Of a stretch of DNA of 64,000 nt, positions 21,845-35,100 are shown one piece after another. The stretch lies in NCBI GenBank assembly GCA_013399115.1, contig VXAA01006435.1:1088841-1152840 (forward strand). The letters run 5' to 3'. The DNA comes from Anseranas semipalmata. Its lineage: Eukaryota > Chordata > Aves > Anseriformes > Anseranatidae. Position 1 is the first letter of the stretch. Every line of letters starts with the position of its first letter. Made by a program: the position numbers and the translations under genes. The notes beneath the pieces were generated by a model. That model worked only from the letters and a program-made list of their open reading frames with translations, had not been told where the DNA came from and did no database searches.

Positions 21845-21868
21845 TTTTTTTTTTTTTTTTTTTTTTTT
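21845..21868 (+). repeat. Poly-T tract (24 bases)
   Basis: This is an uninterrupted run of 24 T in a non-coding block. It is a second tract of the same length as the one at 15383. Confidence 0.95.
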
Positions 21869-22734
21869 AAGCAGGGTGAGCTTCTGGATATGGAGGGCTC
21901 TTCCTGAAATGACCAAAGCTTTGTGATTCTTTCTGCACTTGAATAATGCATGTTAAATAAGGCTCAGGAAAGAAGGACCAAGCCAAATGAAGCTAGTGCA
22001 GAGGATCACCATTGTGTTACGCAGGGGGACACGTTCCTGGGCAAACAGAGAGGTCAAATGTTGCATGTTCCCTCTGCAGACATCGCCATCTTCTCCCATC
22101 ACTGCTGGTGCAGCTTGGCACCCGTGAGGATTTGCAGAAGGGCTTAGCCGGCACGGCTGCTTCTCATGTGGAAATGCTGCCTTTTGGAGAGCATCCTGAA
22201 AATGAGACCGATGCTTTCGCTGAGTGATCATTTGCTCTCTGTGCTCACCATATCTGGAAGAGACACAAAGCAGTAGTGAGGTTTTCCCTCTCGGCGCTGC
22301 CTGTCTGCCTGGTTTTTGGCTCGTTTCTGGCGGCTCCTGGCTTTGCACAGAGCCTGTGGTTCAAGTGCTGTGGGAAGTGCCGATGTCTGAGTTTTTTTTT
22401 TTTTTTTCCCCACCCGTCCCCACACCCACACACTGGTCAGCCACTCTGAGGTTTCCTGGACTGTGAGGTTTGATGAACCATTAACCTAAAAATGCCCTGA
22501 GTAGGAAGAAATGTTTCCAAGGTCTAAAAACCCTGCAGGGCCTCTGAAGTGGGAATGGGAGCTGTGGTTTGCCTGGGTGGCTTTCCTTGCTGCTAGCTCT
22601 GCTGAGCTTTGTGGGTCCAAGGGCATGTTTGGGCTCTTGCAGGGACGGGAACGCAGCCCTCCTGCCCGGAGGCTGCCTTCCAAGCAGATGTCCTCTTGGC
22701 GTGAGTCTCGGCAGGTTTAAGACAGGATGTCCCT

Positions 22735-23379
22735 GTGCTGCGGAGGGCTGAAAGCATTAGAATAAGTAACAGGCTGGGAATGTCTGAATCCAGCTACGAA
22801 TTCCTGGGGAAGAGGATTTGGCAGTTGCGGGCCGTGTCAGCGGGCAGGCTCAGCGTTACCAGTGGAGGACAACACCTTCGGATGCTCGCTATCCCGCTGG
22901 CTCTGCGGGAACGTGCCGAGCCCAGCTTTCATGGGGCAGTGTGGTTGCACAGCCCAGGGCTGAGGGATACCGCTGCCCGCCTTGCCCGTTACTTCTGGGA
23001 AAGGGTTATTGCACTAGGGGGAAAGCAACTAAATTTAAAGGATGGTGACTCTTTGATTTGGGCAGAAGCAGCTGCAGTTGTTAAGCCACGGCTGAGATGC
23101 AGTGGTGGAGCAAAGCACAGCTCTGGTGGCCTTGGGGATGGCCCAGAAGAGGAGGAGGAGGTGGACGTGGTTGTGTATGAAGCTGGAGGTGGGGTTGCCC
23201 TGGGGATGTGGGTGCAGACACCAAACCTTGGGTTTGCTCCAGGCGGGGTTAGGGGCTGCGACTCGGAGCCCGTCCATCACCGAGTCCCAGCAGTCCCATT
23301 CCCAAGGGTGTTCCTGTTGAGGCTTTTGGGGAAACCAGTACTTCTCCACCCTGCATCGGTGCCGTCCTGGAACTGCAGG
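22735..23379 (+). CDS. Long open frame ending at a donor-like site (doubtful)
   Basis: A frame of 215 codons starts at 22735 and is open up to a CTGCAG|GTGAGG donor-like site at 23379/23380, just where its own stop (TGA 23380-23382) lies. It includes an acidic run (GDGPEEEEEVDVVVYEAGG). It is the longest complete open frame outside the gap-spanning artefacts and the frames at the GC-rich left end. No family or domain is recognised, and the opposite strand is also open over 143 codons. It may be chance. Confidence 0.15.
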
Positions 23380-23959
23380 TGAGGTCTGGGAGAGGGGGCG
23401 GAGAACTGTGTAGTAAAAAAAATGTGTTGTAGCATCGGATTTTTTTTCTTTTCCTCTCCCCATCACGATGTTCTCAGCAGTTTGACTTTGCTAAATATTT
23501 TAACACTTTTCTAATTGCAGTCAGAGTTAAATTCCCCGTGCTAATATTTGAACAGGGTTAATGTTCTGGAGGAGGAGGCGTCTCTCTGGTGCCTTGTCTG
23601 TCTCTGCGATGCCTGAGGTCCTCAGCTGAATAACAGCCCCATAAGGGCCAGCGTCCCTGTTGTAGGGCCTTGGGATGTCTGCTGGAAAGATGAAGGGCTT
23701 GGTCCTCCTGTGACATTTTAATGTAGGACTCGTTTGCCATGGGCTGCATGGAGTCTGCAGCCTGCGGTGAAAGGTGTGTGCTGAGGATGTCCCTTGGACC
23801 ATGCCGGATGAATGCATTTTTGCATTTGGGGTATGCAGCTGCTATCAGGACGTTAGGTGAAAGGTTTTCCTTGGAGCTCAGGAGAATTTATTTATCATTT
23901 AAAAGGGTAACGTGGGGTGAGAGAGAGAGGAAGAAAGAAAAGCAGGCTAATCTTACAAT

Positions 23960-26180
23960 TTAAATATATTTAAAGATTCCCTCTGTTGGAGTTTGCTTCC
24001 TACCCTTGATCAGAAGGAAATGCTGTTAGCTACAGAGTGGAATAAATCGAGGGCACCCTTATCTGTGCAAGATAAATTACTATTGTTTAGGAAAGACACT
24101 CCAGGGATTGAAGAATTTAATTAAATACACAGGGATTATGAATATGCATGTAAATTAGACAATCTAGATATGACATGGCTACAACTGCAGGGAATTGTTC
24201 GAACTTAAAAGTGTAATCATTCTTTTTATCAGGACGTGGGGATGGGTAACAAATGAGAAGATTCCCTTTCCCATTTGCCGCCGACTTGGACGGTCTCAGG
24301 TCATTAAGCAGTGGGAATTGCCCTCTGCGGATCAGCCCTCGATGAGCCCGCAGAGACGGTGGCTTTCGCTACCTGGGCCCTAATGAGCTGCTGCAGCAGC
24401 TGATGGAGAAATGAGGGCTGTGGTGAGGGGCTGCCACTGTGGGGACCCAGATAAGGGGTTTGGGAGACCGGGATGCAGCCTGCCCTCAGGTGATGCCTGA
24501 GGTACCGCCGTGGGAAAGGAGCATTCTCTCTGAAGGACTCGGATACTTGGTGCTGTAGTTTTAGAGCATCTCCCTAAAATCAGGGTGTGTGTGTGGGGTG
24601 TTTTAGGGAGTGGAGATATTGGTTGGTCAGGTTTTCGGCTGTTTTGCTGCCCTTTTAAAGGGGTGCATCATTACGTTTTCATTGCTGGCATTTAGAAAGT
24701 GCAGTTTGAAAAATCACAAAATGTTTTTTCTGGGATGAAGAATGTTAACTGAGGGGTTTATTTCCCGTGGCACACAATAGATGAGTGTGAATAAGAGTCA
24801 ATATCAAAATGTTTCTTAAGAGTCAAGACCCCGGGTAATTCAGAATGAAATGTGAAACCGTGCTTGTGCCGCTTCCAGCCCAGCCTGGGGCCCTTGTAAC
24901 GACCTGGTGTTGGTATTCAGTGAAGGCAAGTTCTTAAAAGGACGCTGGCTGCAATGTCCCTGGGGTGCCAGTGCGTCTCCCCCTCCCATGTTGAGGGCTG
25001 ATGGTGATCAGGAGCTCGGTCCCATCCTGTTCAAGCCACATGGGAATGATTCCTATTTATCACGTTGAAAAGCAGATGATTTTTCTACCCCCTGGTTCAT
25101 GGGTTTTGCTTTAAAAAAACAAACAAAAATCACCACCAACTAAAAAGCACCAACATCTGAAAATGTGAAATATCTAAAGCCTCCATACTGCATATTTTTC
25201 AAGGACCGTGAAAGACCTTGTTTTTTGTTAAGGAAAAATACAATAGCGGGAGTGTATTTGTATGGGTGCACAAGTGCATGGAGATGGGTTTGAACATTTG
25301 TAATAAAGTATTTCTAATAAAAATTTAATGTCCTCAAGACAGTGTTATGGTAGCTCATTACTATTAAAGGTCATTTGAAGAGTATTGATCCTAAATGTTA
25401 CAGCTGAATGTAAACTTTGAGTGTTACAGTTATTAATGTATATTTATGATCTATGGGATATGTGTAGAAGGAAAATGGGAATATAAATGGTATGGTGAGC
25501 TCATTTGTTTCAGAATTGCAAAAGGCTGAGTTCATGCAGTTCGCCTCAATTTTAAGCGTGTCTTTCTTCTTTGTGTTACACGGATTCAACTCTTTCTTTT
25601 TCTTTTCTTTTTAACTGGCAAAATTTTCTAGTCCTACCCTAGAAAGGGAGTGCATATTTGAATGTCCGGTTGTGCCTATGACAGTGCCTGAGCTCTGTCG
25701 GTTGCTAAATGTATATTGGGGAGCAGTATTTTTGCATTAGGCTTCGATGCTGACACAGAAGTACCAAGGACTGAACTTTGTGTGTGAATACGTTGCTACC
25801 GGGAGCTCTGAGGAGCATGCATCTACTCTGAGTATAATTAGAAGGTTATGCCAGTGAAAAGCAATTATGTTTTTTTTATTAAATTAATTAAAAATGTTAA
25901 GGTTGGATGCTGAGAGAGCAGGTGGTACTATATTTGTATTTTTGCTATACTGTAATGCACCTATGTTTGCACATCTGAGGCAGAAGGGCTGTGTTCACAG
26001 TGAATTTTAAGGCTCTCTTTGTATTTAAAAAAAAAAAAAACAACAAAAAACCTGTGGTGGCAGGATGAAGATAAACGGTGCTTGTGATATTTCAAAGTCA
26101 CATTAATCTTTTTTTTTCTTTTCCTTTCTTTTTTTCTTCCTTTTTCCTTTTAATGTATGACTTTCTCCAGGGAAATTGTC
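23960..26180. other. AT-rich block with POU/homeodomain-like motifs
   Basis: This non-coding block has few open frames. It is rich in TAAT and ATTA cores and includes an octamer-like TATGCATGTAAATTA (24143-24157). It resembles a developmental enhancer block, but this is inference from motif texture only. Confidence 0.3.
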
Positions 26181-29100
26181 TCCTCATTGACTGCAGCGGA
26201 TTAATGTGCACAGATCGGCTCCTGCATTATTTTCCTGTTTTGACAGAGCGCTGATTTTTATACGCGCGTCCCCTTCTGCCAAGATTACAACTGGCATTCT
26301 CGGAGCTTGGAAGAGCTCCATGCTGAGAAGTGGCAAGAAACGGGAAGCCGCGTTTCTGACGCGCGGTGCTGGGAAGCAGCTCCCTGTGGGTGCCCGGCCT
26401 CGGCTTGTGGTGGTGGTGGTGATGGGAGCCCACCAGAGGCTGGCGAGGGCGAGTTCCTGGGACAGCCAAGACCTGGAGCAGGTGCTGGCACTCGTGCTGC
26501 CCGGCACGGTGACGGTGACACGGTCACTTGCCTCCCGGCGCGGGTCTGGTGCTGGTAGCGAGGTGTGGATATCCGGGAGCATGCAGCAGCTGGCTTTGGG
26601 TAGGCTCGCGGCTTTTGGACAAACGCTTCAAAAGATCCTACTGTTCTCTGGGCTTGTTGATGTCAGCATGTTTTTTTAAATTGCAGTTAAATATACATTT
26701 TTCTGGTGAGTTTCAGTAAAGTCCCCTTAAACAAAAAAGTGAGGACCGAGCCAGCTCTGGCCAAACAGCATGAACGGGCCGTGTAATGACGGATTTGGCC
26801 TTTTTCGTTTTTCCCCGTGGAGAATATCTCTGGGCATGAACTTGACGTTGCATTTCTGATGATCATTGCATCCTGTTTTTAATGGTTTGTCTAGACAGTG
26901 CTGACACAACTATGAAAATAGTTTGGTGACCTAGTCTAGAATTAGTGTGCATAAAGAAATCAAACATAGCTTCTGATGTTTGCAATCAGTTTGAATGACT
27001 ATATTGTAGCAAAACTTAAGAGGGAGGCAGATTTGGAGTTGCTCCAAGGAGCAAGTCGTGAGCAGAACACATCCAAACAAACCCATGCAGTAAATACGCA
27101 ATGGGTAGAGAAAATGCCTGAAGGCAGGTTGGCTAACGCTTTGTTTGGGAACTGCGTGTAAGGCTGGAGTTCCCCCTCCTTTGGCTCAGAGATTTTCTGG
27201 GAAGTTTGTAACCCAGGCTCTAGACTTTGTGTGATGTTGTGCCCTGTGTTTGGAGAAGCTTTGTCAACATAAAAATAATGTGTTCCTTGCAAACATCAGC
27301 TGTGTTAATGACAGTGCCTTAGTAATTTGTAAGATTTGGGAACTGTGCTGTGTCCCATCAGCGAGCTCGGAAATACCTGGCATGTCAGTGCTGGTGACTC
27401 TCAGCAGTGTCACCATGCTGGACTTTTACTCAGGTCCTGGATTTTAAGCCAGTTCCTGCAGCACTGGACTGCCAGCCTAGTGAGCGTGTGACCTGCCTGC
27501 TCAGATGACTAATCCCGGGTATTTTGAGATAACCTAAGTCTGAGCTGTAGGGACTGCGTGGATGCCTCTGGGGACTGCGTCCCTCCTGTCGTGCAATGTG
27601 CTGTCGCAGCAATGACTTGGGCACCCTGGGAGAAGGGTGCAGCGTGCAACCAGGCACCTGCTTCTAACGTAGCCACAGTGAAGCTTTGGGGCGGCTTTGG
27701 TTTTGGTGGGGGTGTGCGGAACGCTCCTTGGCAGGTCTGGCAGCCTCTGAGAGCCCCCCTTGGAGGGGCAGCAGTGTGTCCCCGTATCCTGTAGTCTGAA
27801 GGGGGGAAGGAGGGGCAAAAAGCTCGGAAACTTTGAGCTCACGTGCGAGGAAATAAATGTAGCGTGAAAGGGAGTTGTCTGAAATGCTGCGGTTAAATTG
27901 TTTCGTGCTTTATGTGTACTAGGTAGCACGTGATGGCACTTCCAGATGTGTGACAACAGGTCTCTGCCCTGGAGACCTTCCAGTCGGTGTGGGGAAGGGA
28001 AGGGGCTTCCAGGCAGTATGAGCAGAGGAGGAAGAGGATGGGACGGGCAGGGTGTGAGCAAGGTTTTTGCTTGCTCTGGGGCAGAAGGATGTCTCCTCGT
28101 GGGCATGCTATAAGATTTATTGGTGCCAGTGCCTTAAAATGCTCCTCTTCCTCTTTCCCCCGGAGAACCCTCAGAGCAAGCAAGAGCAAGGAAAGCCAGC
28201 CAGTGAAACCTGTGGAAGTGACCATTGAGAAGAGCTGGGAAGGTCTCCCAGGCTCATATCAGCAGGAAAGAGCTAATCATTAGAATCACAGAGTCATTTA
28301 TGTTGGAAAAGACCTTCAAGATCATCAAGTCCAACCATCAACCTGACCTACCGAGTCGCATCACTAAGCCAGGCATGGGCTTTGTTGGGGAGGGCAATTA
28401 GGGATTCGAGTGGCTTTCTGAAAGCACCAGGCACCTCCGCCACAGATGGTGGAATGGCGTGGGGGGGTCCTACGGCATGCTGAGGGATGGGGAGGCTGGG
28501 TCCAGCAGCCCCAGCCTGGTTGGCTGGTGGTGGCACGGTGACTTTCTGTGCCCTCCAGCCTTTGCAGGAGCACCATTGCGATAACCAAAGGGAACCGGTC
28601 GTGGCATTTCCAGCCTGGCGGGGAGCCTGGCCTGCCAGCGTGCTGCTGGTGGAGGAGGTGTTTCATGACTACCATTAGTTATGTGCTTGAAGAGGGAGGA
28701 AACAAATCTTTACTGAATTGGAAACCTTGTGAAAAGGTCACGCTTCGGAAAAGCTGTGCATTTTAAGACTGCTCAGCTCTGCAAAGCTGTCTTTGAACTG
28801 AAAGTGTAGGAGTTTAACACCCTTGCTACAGCTCTGGGCGTATTAAGCCCACGAGGCAGGAGCTGGATCCAGCGTGAGGTTAACTCTTGCGGGGCTCATG
28901 GCCTTGGGAGGGGACCTGCAGGGCTGCCCGGTGCTTGCCCATGCAGACGATGGTGGGGATGGATGGGGTCAGGCAGAGAAGTGCTTCCCTGGTCGGTCAA
29001 TACGTTGTGCTTGCATAGCCCTCTTGTGTCGGATGCTCCCCTGGGCAGGGCAGAACAGACTGCCCACGTTAGTCACTGCTTCTGTAAGATAAATCTTTCC

Positions 29101-32100
29101 TGGCCTCTCTTCTTATTTCTTTCACTTGGGTTCTTCAGGCACCTGCTCCTTCACCGTCCCAGTGTGCCAGCGTTGTCTTTGCCTTGTCATCTCTGCCTTG
29201 ACAAGATTAAGGTTCGCTCACCCCAATGAACAGTGATAGTGAAGTTGCTGTTTATCATCCAGCCTGCTATTAACATAGGTAAAATCCCATCATTACAGGC
29301 TATTAGTTTGAGATTGTAGGTGCTAATGGCCTCATTCAGGAGTGTGCTAGGCACTTGCAAAATCCGCTGATGTGCAAGAATTGATTGCTATCGATCGGTC
29401 CCTGAGCACGGGCTGGATGTTTTGAAGAGGCTTTAATGCTGCTCACAGGGCAGCCAGTCCCTTGTTATCCTTTGGACCCTTTTGAAGCTCACAGGTAAGG
29501 AGCCCAGACCCTGTCCACCTGCAAAGGCAGGACCCGAGGGCACGGGTGCCCTCCCTCTCTCAGCTGGAAGCTGTCCTCTGCTCGGAGGAGGTGTGCTGGT
29601 TGCATGTGCACCCCTGGCCTGCATTGGGAAGCACAACAGGCAGCCTAACCCACCTCTCAGGGTCTCCTCACCTTCCAGAGGGCTGTGGAGATGTCAGCAT
29701 ACGTTGAGGGAACGAGACTGTCCTCAGATGCCCAAATCCCCTGGGTTGCGATTCTTTTTGGTCAGAGTGCAAAGCAAACTAGACAAGTTCAGGAACAGGT
29801 GAAGGCAATCTCCATATCTTCCTCTTGTTTGAGGGTCTTGCTTGGATCCTTTCCCTGTGGTCAGATTAGGATGAAGTTGGTTAAAGAGGGAAGGAAAAGG
29901 CTGGAGAAAATGGCCAGTCTGCAGGGGGGAAGCATGGTCAGGAGAAAGCAATGCTGAGGCCATCCCATGCTCACAGTGGTTTGGCTGTCCCTTTGGAGGG
30001 TTGTGTTGTGTCCACTGCATTTTTTGAAGCTGCTGCATTTTGCACCTTTTCGCTATCATTGAACTCATGAATACATCCAGCTGCTTAACGTGGCATCCAC
30101 ATTTACATTCCTGCAGGTTAGAAACATTTTATTGCACCTGCCTGGCTGAGAAGCTGGTGAGAAGGTCACAAGGTGTGAGTGCCTGCGCAGAGAGCCCTTT
30201 CTTGACTCCAGCCATGTCATCCTTTGACAAATGCTTGTGAGTGATCGGTTTGCTGTGTTTTAGGTTTTGCCTTTTCTAGCCGAGGACATGGTACCCCTGG
30301 ACATGCTCCTGTTCCTGCAAACATGAAGTAAAAAGGCTGCCATGAAGATGCTTTCAAGGTTTTTATTTCTGTTTTGCTGGGATTCCCAGAAAAACATCAC
30401 CGGTCACACGGAGAGCAGTGCAATACATCTCCTTGCAGTTGCTGTACCCTTGCTGTTCTTTCTCAGCTGAGACGTGCATGGAGGTCCTGTAGGAGGGGGA
30501 CAGGAGACACTGTGAACAGGGCGTGCTGCTCCCTATGTATCCTGATGGCTTATGGTGTTAGCCAGAGCTCAGGGCGTTGGGAAGAGCACACGTGAGAGTG
30601 TCTGAAGGGAACGCCTGCTTAAACCCAAGAGGAGAGAAAAGCAGGAGCATGGATGGAGTCCAAGCAAGTTTGACCTTTCCTAGTCTCTGCTCACATCTGA
30701 GCCACTGGGCACCGTGTCCAGAGGGACCTCCGACTCCTGTGTTGCGAGCTGACGTCATTTTAATTAAATTGTATCTACCTGGCTGGGTTCCTGCTGGCGT
30801 AAGGGATTATTCTGAAGAGTCAGCTGGGCTGCCTAAGCGCTCGTCTCGCTGCTTTTTGTATCTAGCGTAGGTTTTCCCATTATATGTGTTCGTTCCCCCA
30901 TCGCCGTCAGTAGCCCTGTCTCTTCCCTGCATCCCCATGGGTGAGGTGGGAAGCAGATCGGGGAAAAGGCAAGGTGAAACGGTGTGCTCGGAGCACCACG
31001 AGAAACACCGCGGCTGCAGCTGCGCTGGTTGCAGTGCACTTATATCGCGGCGTGAGGGCCAACCCGCGATGCGCAAAAACTTCTAGTAAATTAATAAATC
31101 AATCGGATCCCTCTCCAGGCTGCGTGGCGTGAGCTGGGCAAGGATTCTTCACGCCAATAAGTCACCTGTTGGTGGCCCCTTGGCAGCCGGCCGGCCGCGC
31201 TGCCTCCGATCCGCAGTCCTCCCGTGTTCAGACAGCATCGGCTGGAGAAACTGCTGATGCAGCCTGCCGCGTCTGAAACGCGCCGTTGCCATCTGCCTCC
31301 CTGACGGAGTTGAAGCGGCTTCTTTTTTTAACCCGAGTTTGCTGAGTCTTGGCTAATTAGCTGCCTTTGGAATTTGTAGCGTAGAAAAAAGCCTGCTAAG
31401 TTTGGGATGGAGTGGGGGTGCTAGGGCACTGTACAGTCGCAGGTTTTTTTAGTCTAATTTGAGCTAAAACACAGATATGCAGTAGTCCGATTTGTTTGAT
31501 TTCTAAATTTGAACTCTGATGGCTTTGCTGTTTCCAAATGCAGCGAAAGTAGCAGTTTCTCTTGGTTGCAACCTTACCCTGTGCAACTGTTCAGCGTGTT
31601 TTTGTAGGGGGAAGGAGCTGTAAGCCGTGCCCTTTTGCTGGACTGTGGGGTGGTGCTGGGCTGGGGGAGCCCCAGAATGTCCCAGTCTGGAGGAGCTCGG
31701 CAGCAGGATAGGAATGGGTGGGTGTGCATGGGGATGATTGTGTTCGTGGTGGGTCCCAGGTGAGACCTGGCTGGAGACCTGTCTTGGTTCCCTTTGCTGA
31801 GGAAGGAGATGGGCATGTTGGGGTGCTGTGGCTGGAGAGGGAGGGTGGAGGAGCGGCTAGGACACAGGTATTTGTTGTTTGAGTCCAGAGCAGGATAAGA
31901 TGAGTCCCAGCTGAGGTGGCTCAAGGTGGTTGGTCTTGGGAGACTTTCTCCATCTGAACAACCCAATTTTGGCTCCATTTAGTTATCTTTCCCTATCATC
32001 TGCAGTTGGAGTCAGTGGTTTGGAGTGTGGTGGAGTTATTTCTAGGTAGGGTAAGAAGTCTCCTTCCTGTAGGAAGAGGGCACTATTCACTGTTGTGGTG

Positions 32101-35100
32101 GCCCCAGGGTCAGCTGAACAGTATTTTATTGCTTTGGAAAGAGATCAGCACGTGAGGTCTGTCTGGCACTTTAAACAAATGCATTTATTTCAAAGTGAGC
32201 AGGCTTTTGATCTTTGGGGTTGAATCATCTGCTTGGAGCTGAAGCAGTCCTTGCTGCACTACCCTGTTTCTCTAGACCCGCTGCTGCCAGTGGGCAGGAG
32301 GGCACTTCAGACAGGGAAGGTGACTTGAATTGGTTTTCTTTAGCTCTGGGCCTCCTTCTGGTCTGAACACGCTGCCAAACGTTCATCCACTGTTCCTTAA
32401 CACAAATCTTCGTTTCGTAAACTGGAGTGACAATTAGATGATGCCTGGGCAGCAAACTGTTAAGGGGCCGAGTAGGGCTGATGTTTCACCCTTGTTAACC
32501 AAGTAACAGACTAGCTAGCTGGGATGCATCCTTTCTCCAAACAGCTTTGGTATCCAGACGTTTCACAGCAGCTAAAATAAACGAGCTCTTCTCCATTTCG
32601 TCTGTCAGGAGAGGTCCTCGCTGCACTCAGGGAGGTGACCTGGAGCTTGCTTCCCTGGGAGGGCTGGCGGTGAGCTGCCTGTTCGCGGCTGGTGCAGGTC
32701 CCTGCTCCTTTTCTTGCTGCTGCAGCACTAGGGTAGAGGACAGGGTGCTCTGCCCCACTTAAAGCTTGGGAAGGGGAGGGGAGAGGAGCACTCAGTCTTC
32801 AGAGAACTGTCCTCTGCTTTTCCTGATTGCATTTCTTAAGGGTTCTCTCTCTCAACCTCATTCTGGATACCTCCTGAATAACTTGATCCGTTTGGGAATG
32901 GTCTGTGAATGTTTGTCCTTCTAACTCCCTGCCTTTTGGCATCAGTCTTTGGGTTCCCCGCTGAGCCTCTCTTGCAGTCATGACCCCATATTGCAAGAGG
33001 ATCTGTTTTGATGATGTCCCTGCTTGCCTGGCATATCAGGAGATTCAGGGAGTGGGAGAACCTGGCCATTTGCTTTCCTTAGCACTTGCCTGTTTGCTCA
33101 CGTGAATCTCCTACAAGCAGCGCTGTGAAGGATGAATTGCTGGGCATGGTGGAGCTCTGTGCCCTGCTGCTCCGGGAGGGTGCCTTGCTGAAATTAATGG
33201 GGGTTATCAGGGCTCGGAGTGCTGTAGAAACCGGGCTCCTTTCTGATTTATGCTCATTTGAAGATCAGATGTGTAGTATTAATTGCAGCAACCAAAGGCG
33301 GGGGTGGACTCTGCCCTCTGGTATTTGGATGTTTGTGCTGTTGGGATTAATTTACTTGCACAGATGGAGCATTGCCTCGGTGTCTGTGTCCAAGCTGCTT
33401 TCTTCCCTGTCCGGTGAGTAGATGGGATGAGGGGGCAGCCCATTCCCCACAATCCGTAATTAATGGATTTCACTGTGGAATTATGTTCTGGGCCATTGGA
33501 TAAAGAGAGAGAGTGTATACAGTTGCTAAATGAAGTATTAGTCTCCCGCTATTTTTGAGATCTTGCCTACAATTGTGCATCTCTGCTGTGGCACGTTAAC
33601 TTAAACAAAACCTGCACCTAGCAGGAATATTACAAGGCAAGAAGTTGCAAATGCCTCCAACATCAGCCTTCTGCAGTACATTTTAGCTTGGCCTGTCAGC
33701 CATTGAGTGGCAGGAGATATCAAGGAACACAAACACATTTTGCTGATGTTCATGTGTCAGGGAATTAGTATCCTTTCTTCTTCATTTGCACTTTTGTAGT
33801 TATGTTGTGTCCTCTTCCAAATTCATATCCCCCCCCCTCCTTTTCCACCTTCAACATCATTGTGTCTCTTCTCCTGTCCCATTGTGTTTCAGGCTCTGGT
33901 CTGAGAGCCTGGAGATCAGAGGATTACCCAAAAGCATCTTCAAAAGTAGTCACACTAAGAAAAATCTTCCTGTTGTCAGGAAGCTGATGTTCGTGTTGTG
34001 GGGTTGCATTTCTACTGGAAAAATGTGTGAGATCTGCGAACAGAAGAATGTTGAAGATGTGCTTTCATCTTTTGAGCTTCCCATGATGTCAGATCAAGCT
34101 GGGTGGTGCAGGGAATGACTCTGTTTTGTTGCTTACTGCCTTTAGGAGTTGCAGAATTGGAAGGACATGGGCAGTGTAGCCAGAAGATGCATAGAGGATG
34201 AAGGTATTCAGCACACGTGAAATGCAAGCAAGGCTTTTTTTTGTGAAATCATTGTGCTTTAACTGAATTGTGACTCCCTGGGCCAGTACATTCTTCAGGA
34301 TGGATAAGCACACAAGATGACAAAGTCTCCCGTTGGAGGGAATATCTGGATGTAAGATCTCAGGGCTACTGGGGAACCTCAGTCTTCTTGTAGCAGGACC
34401 ATGCACCTGATTTCACTCAGTGATGACTAGGAGCAGGGATCTGTGCAAGTGACACGTTGCCTCCCCAGGTCTCCAGCAGAGATGAAGGGCTGCGTGTTGC
34501 AGGGAGCTGAGTTCTCTGGGGTGGTTCATGGAGAGCCTCAGGGGGTCAGGCTGGGGCTCGTGGTGGCCACTTGCTTTAGCAAGGCTGGTAGCAAAGCCTG
34601 TAGTGGGAATGAAGTGGAAGATATCAGCTCCCTGTTTCCAAGCATGCCAGTATCAGGTTGTTCCAGTTTTCAGGATGCCAGGAGCTTGTCTTTCTGCTTG
34701 TAATGGTTTCTTCTGCTGTAAAAATCACATTCTTGGTCGCTTGGGAATTGTGCTGCAGAAGTGTCTCCAAAATAATAAATGACTTTCAAATGCAGAAAGA
34801 ACAAGTGTTATAGATTACATTGCTCCCCCACTTTTTTCTTTGTCTAAACCAAATTCATATCGGAGAACTTTAAAAATATAAAGTCTAATCTCCCTGAAAC
34901 CTAAACCCATTGATCTTTCCTGTGGGGCTTCATGAATGTGTTTCATTTTTGCAGTGTAGCTGTCATCTTGAAGATCTGTGATTAAAGTAAGGCTTTTTCC
35001 CCTTAAAACCGATTTTCATCTGCTAGTGAAGCTGTGGTGAAGCGTTGAATTGGTGCAAGATTCACAGCAGCTTTTTTATTAGGAAGCAGAAATTACTGGT

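Larger units (their letters stand above)
12800..22700. other. Long stretch without recognised genes
   Basis: This is mixed-composition sequence with AT-rich blocks (13590-13960, 15000-15190), homopolymer tracts, and occasional splice-bounded frames too short to name. One example is 21201-21252 on +, with a strong CTGCTTTAG acceptor and a CATGCAG|GTGAGG donor. Apart from the T tracts listed separately, no repeat family, RNA gene or confident exon is visible. It is likely intronic or intergenic. Confidence 0.4.
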
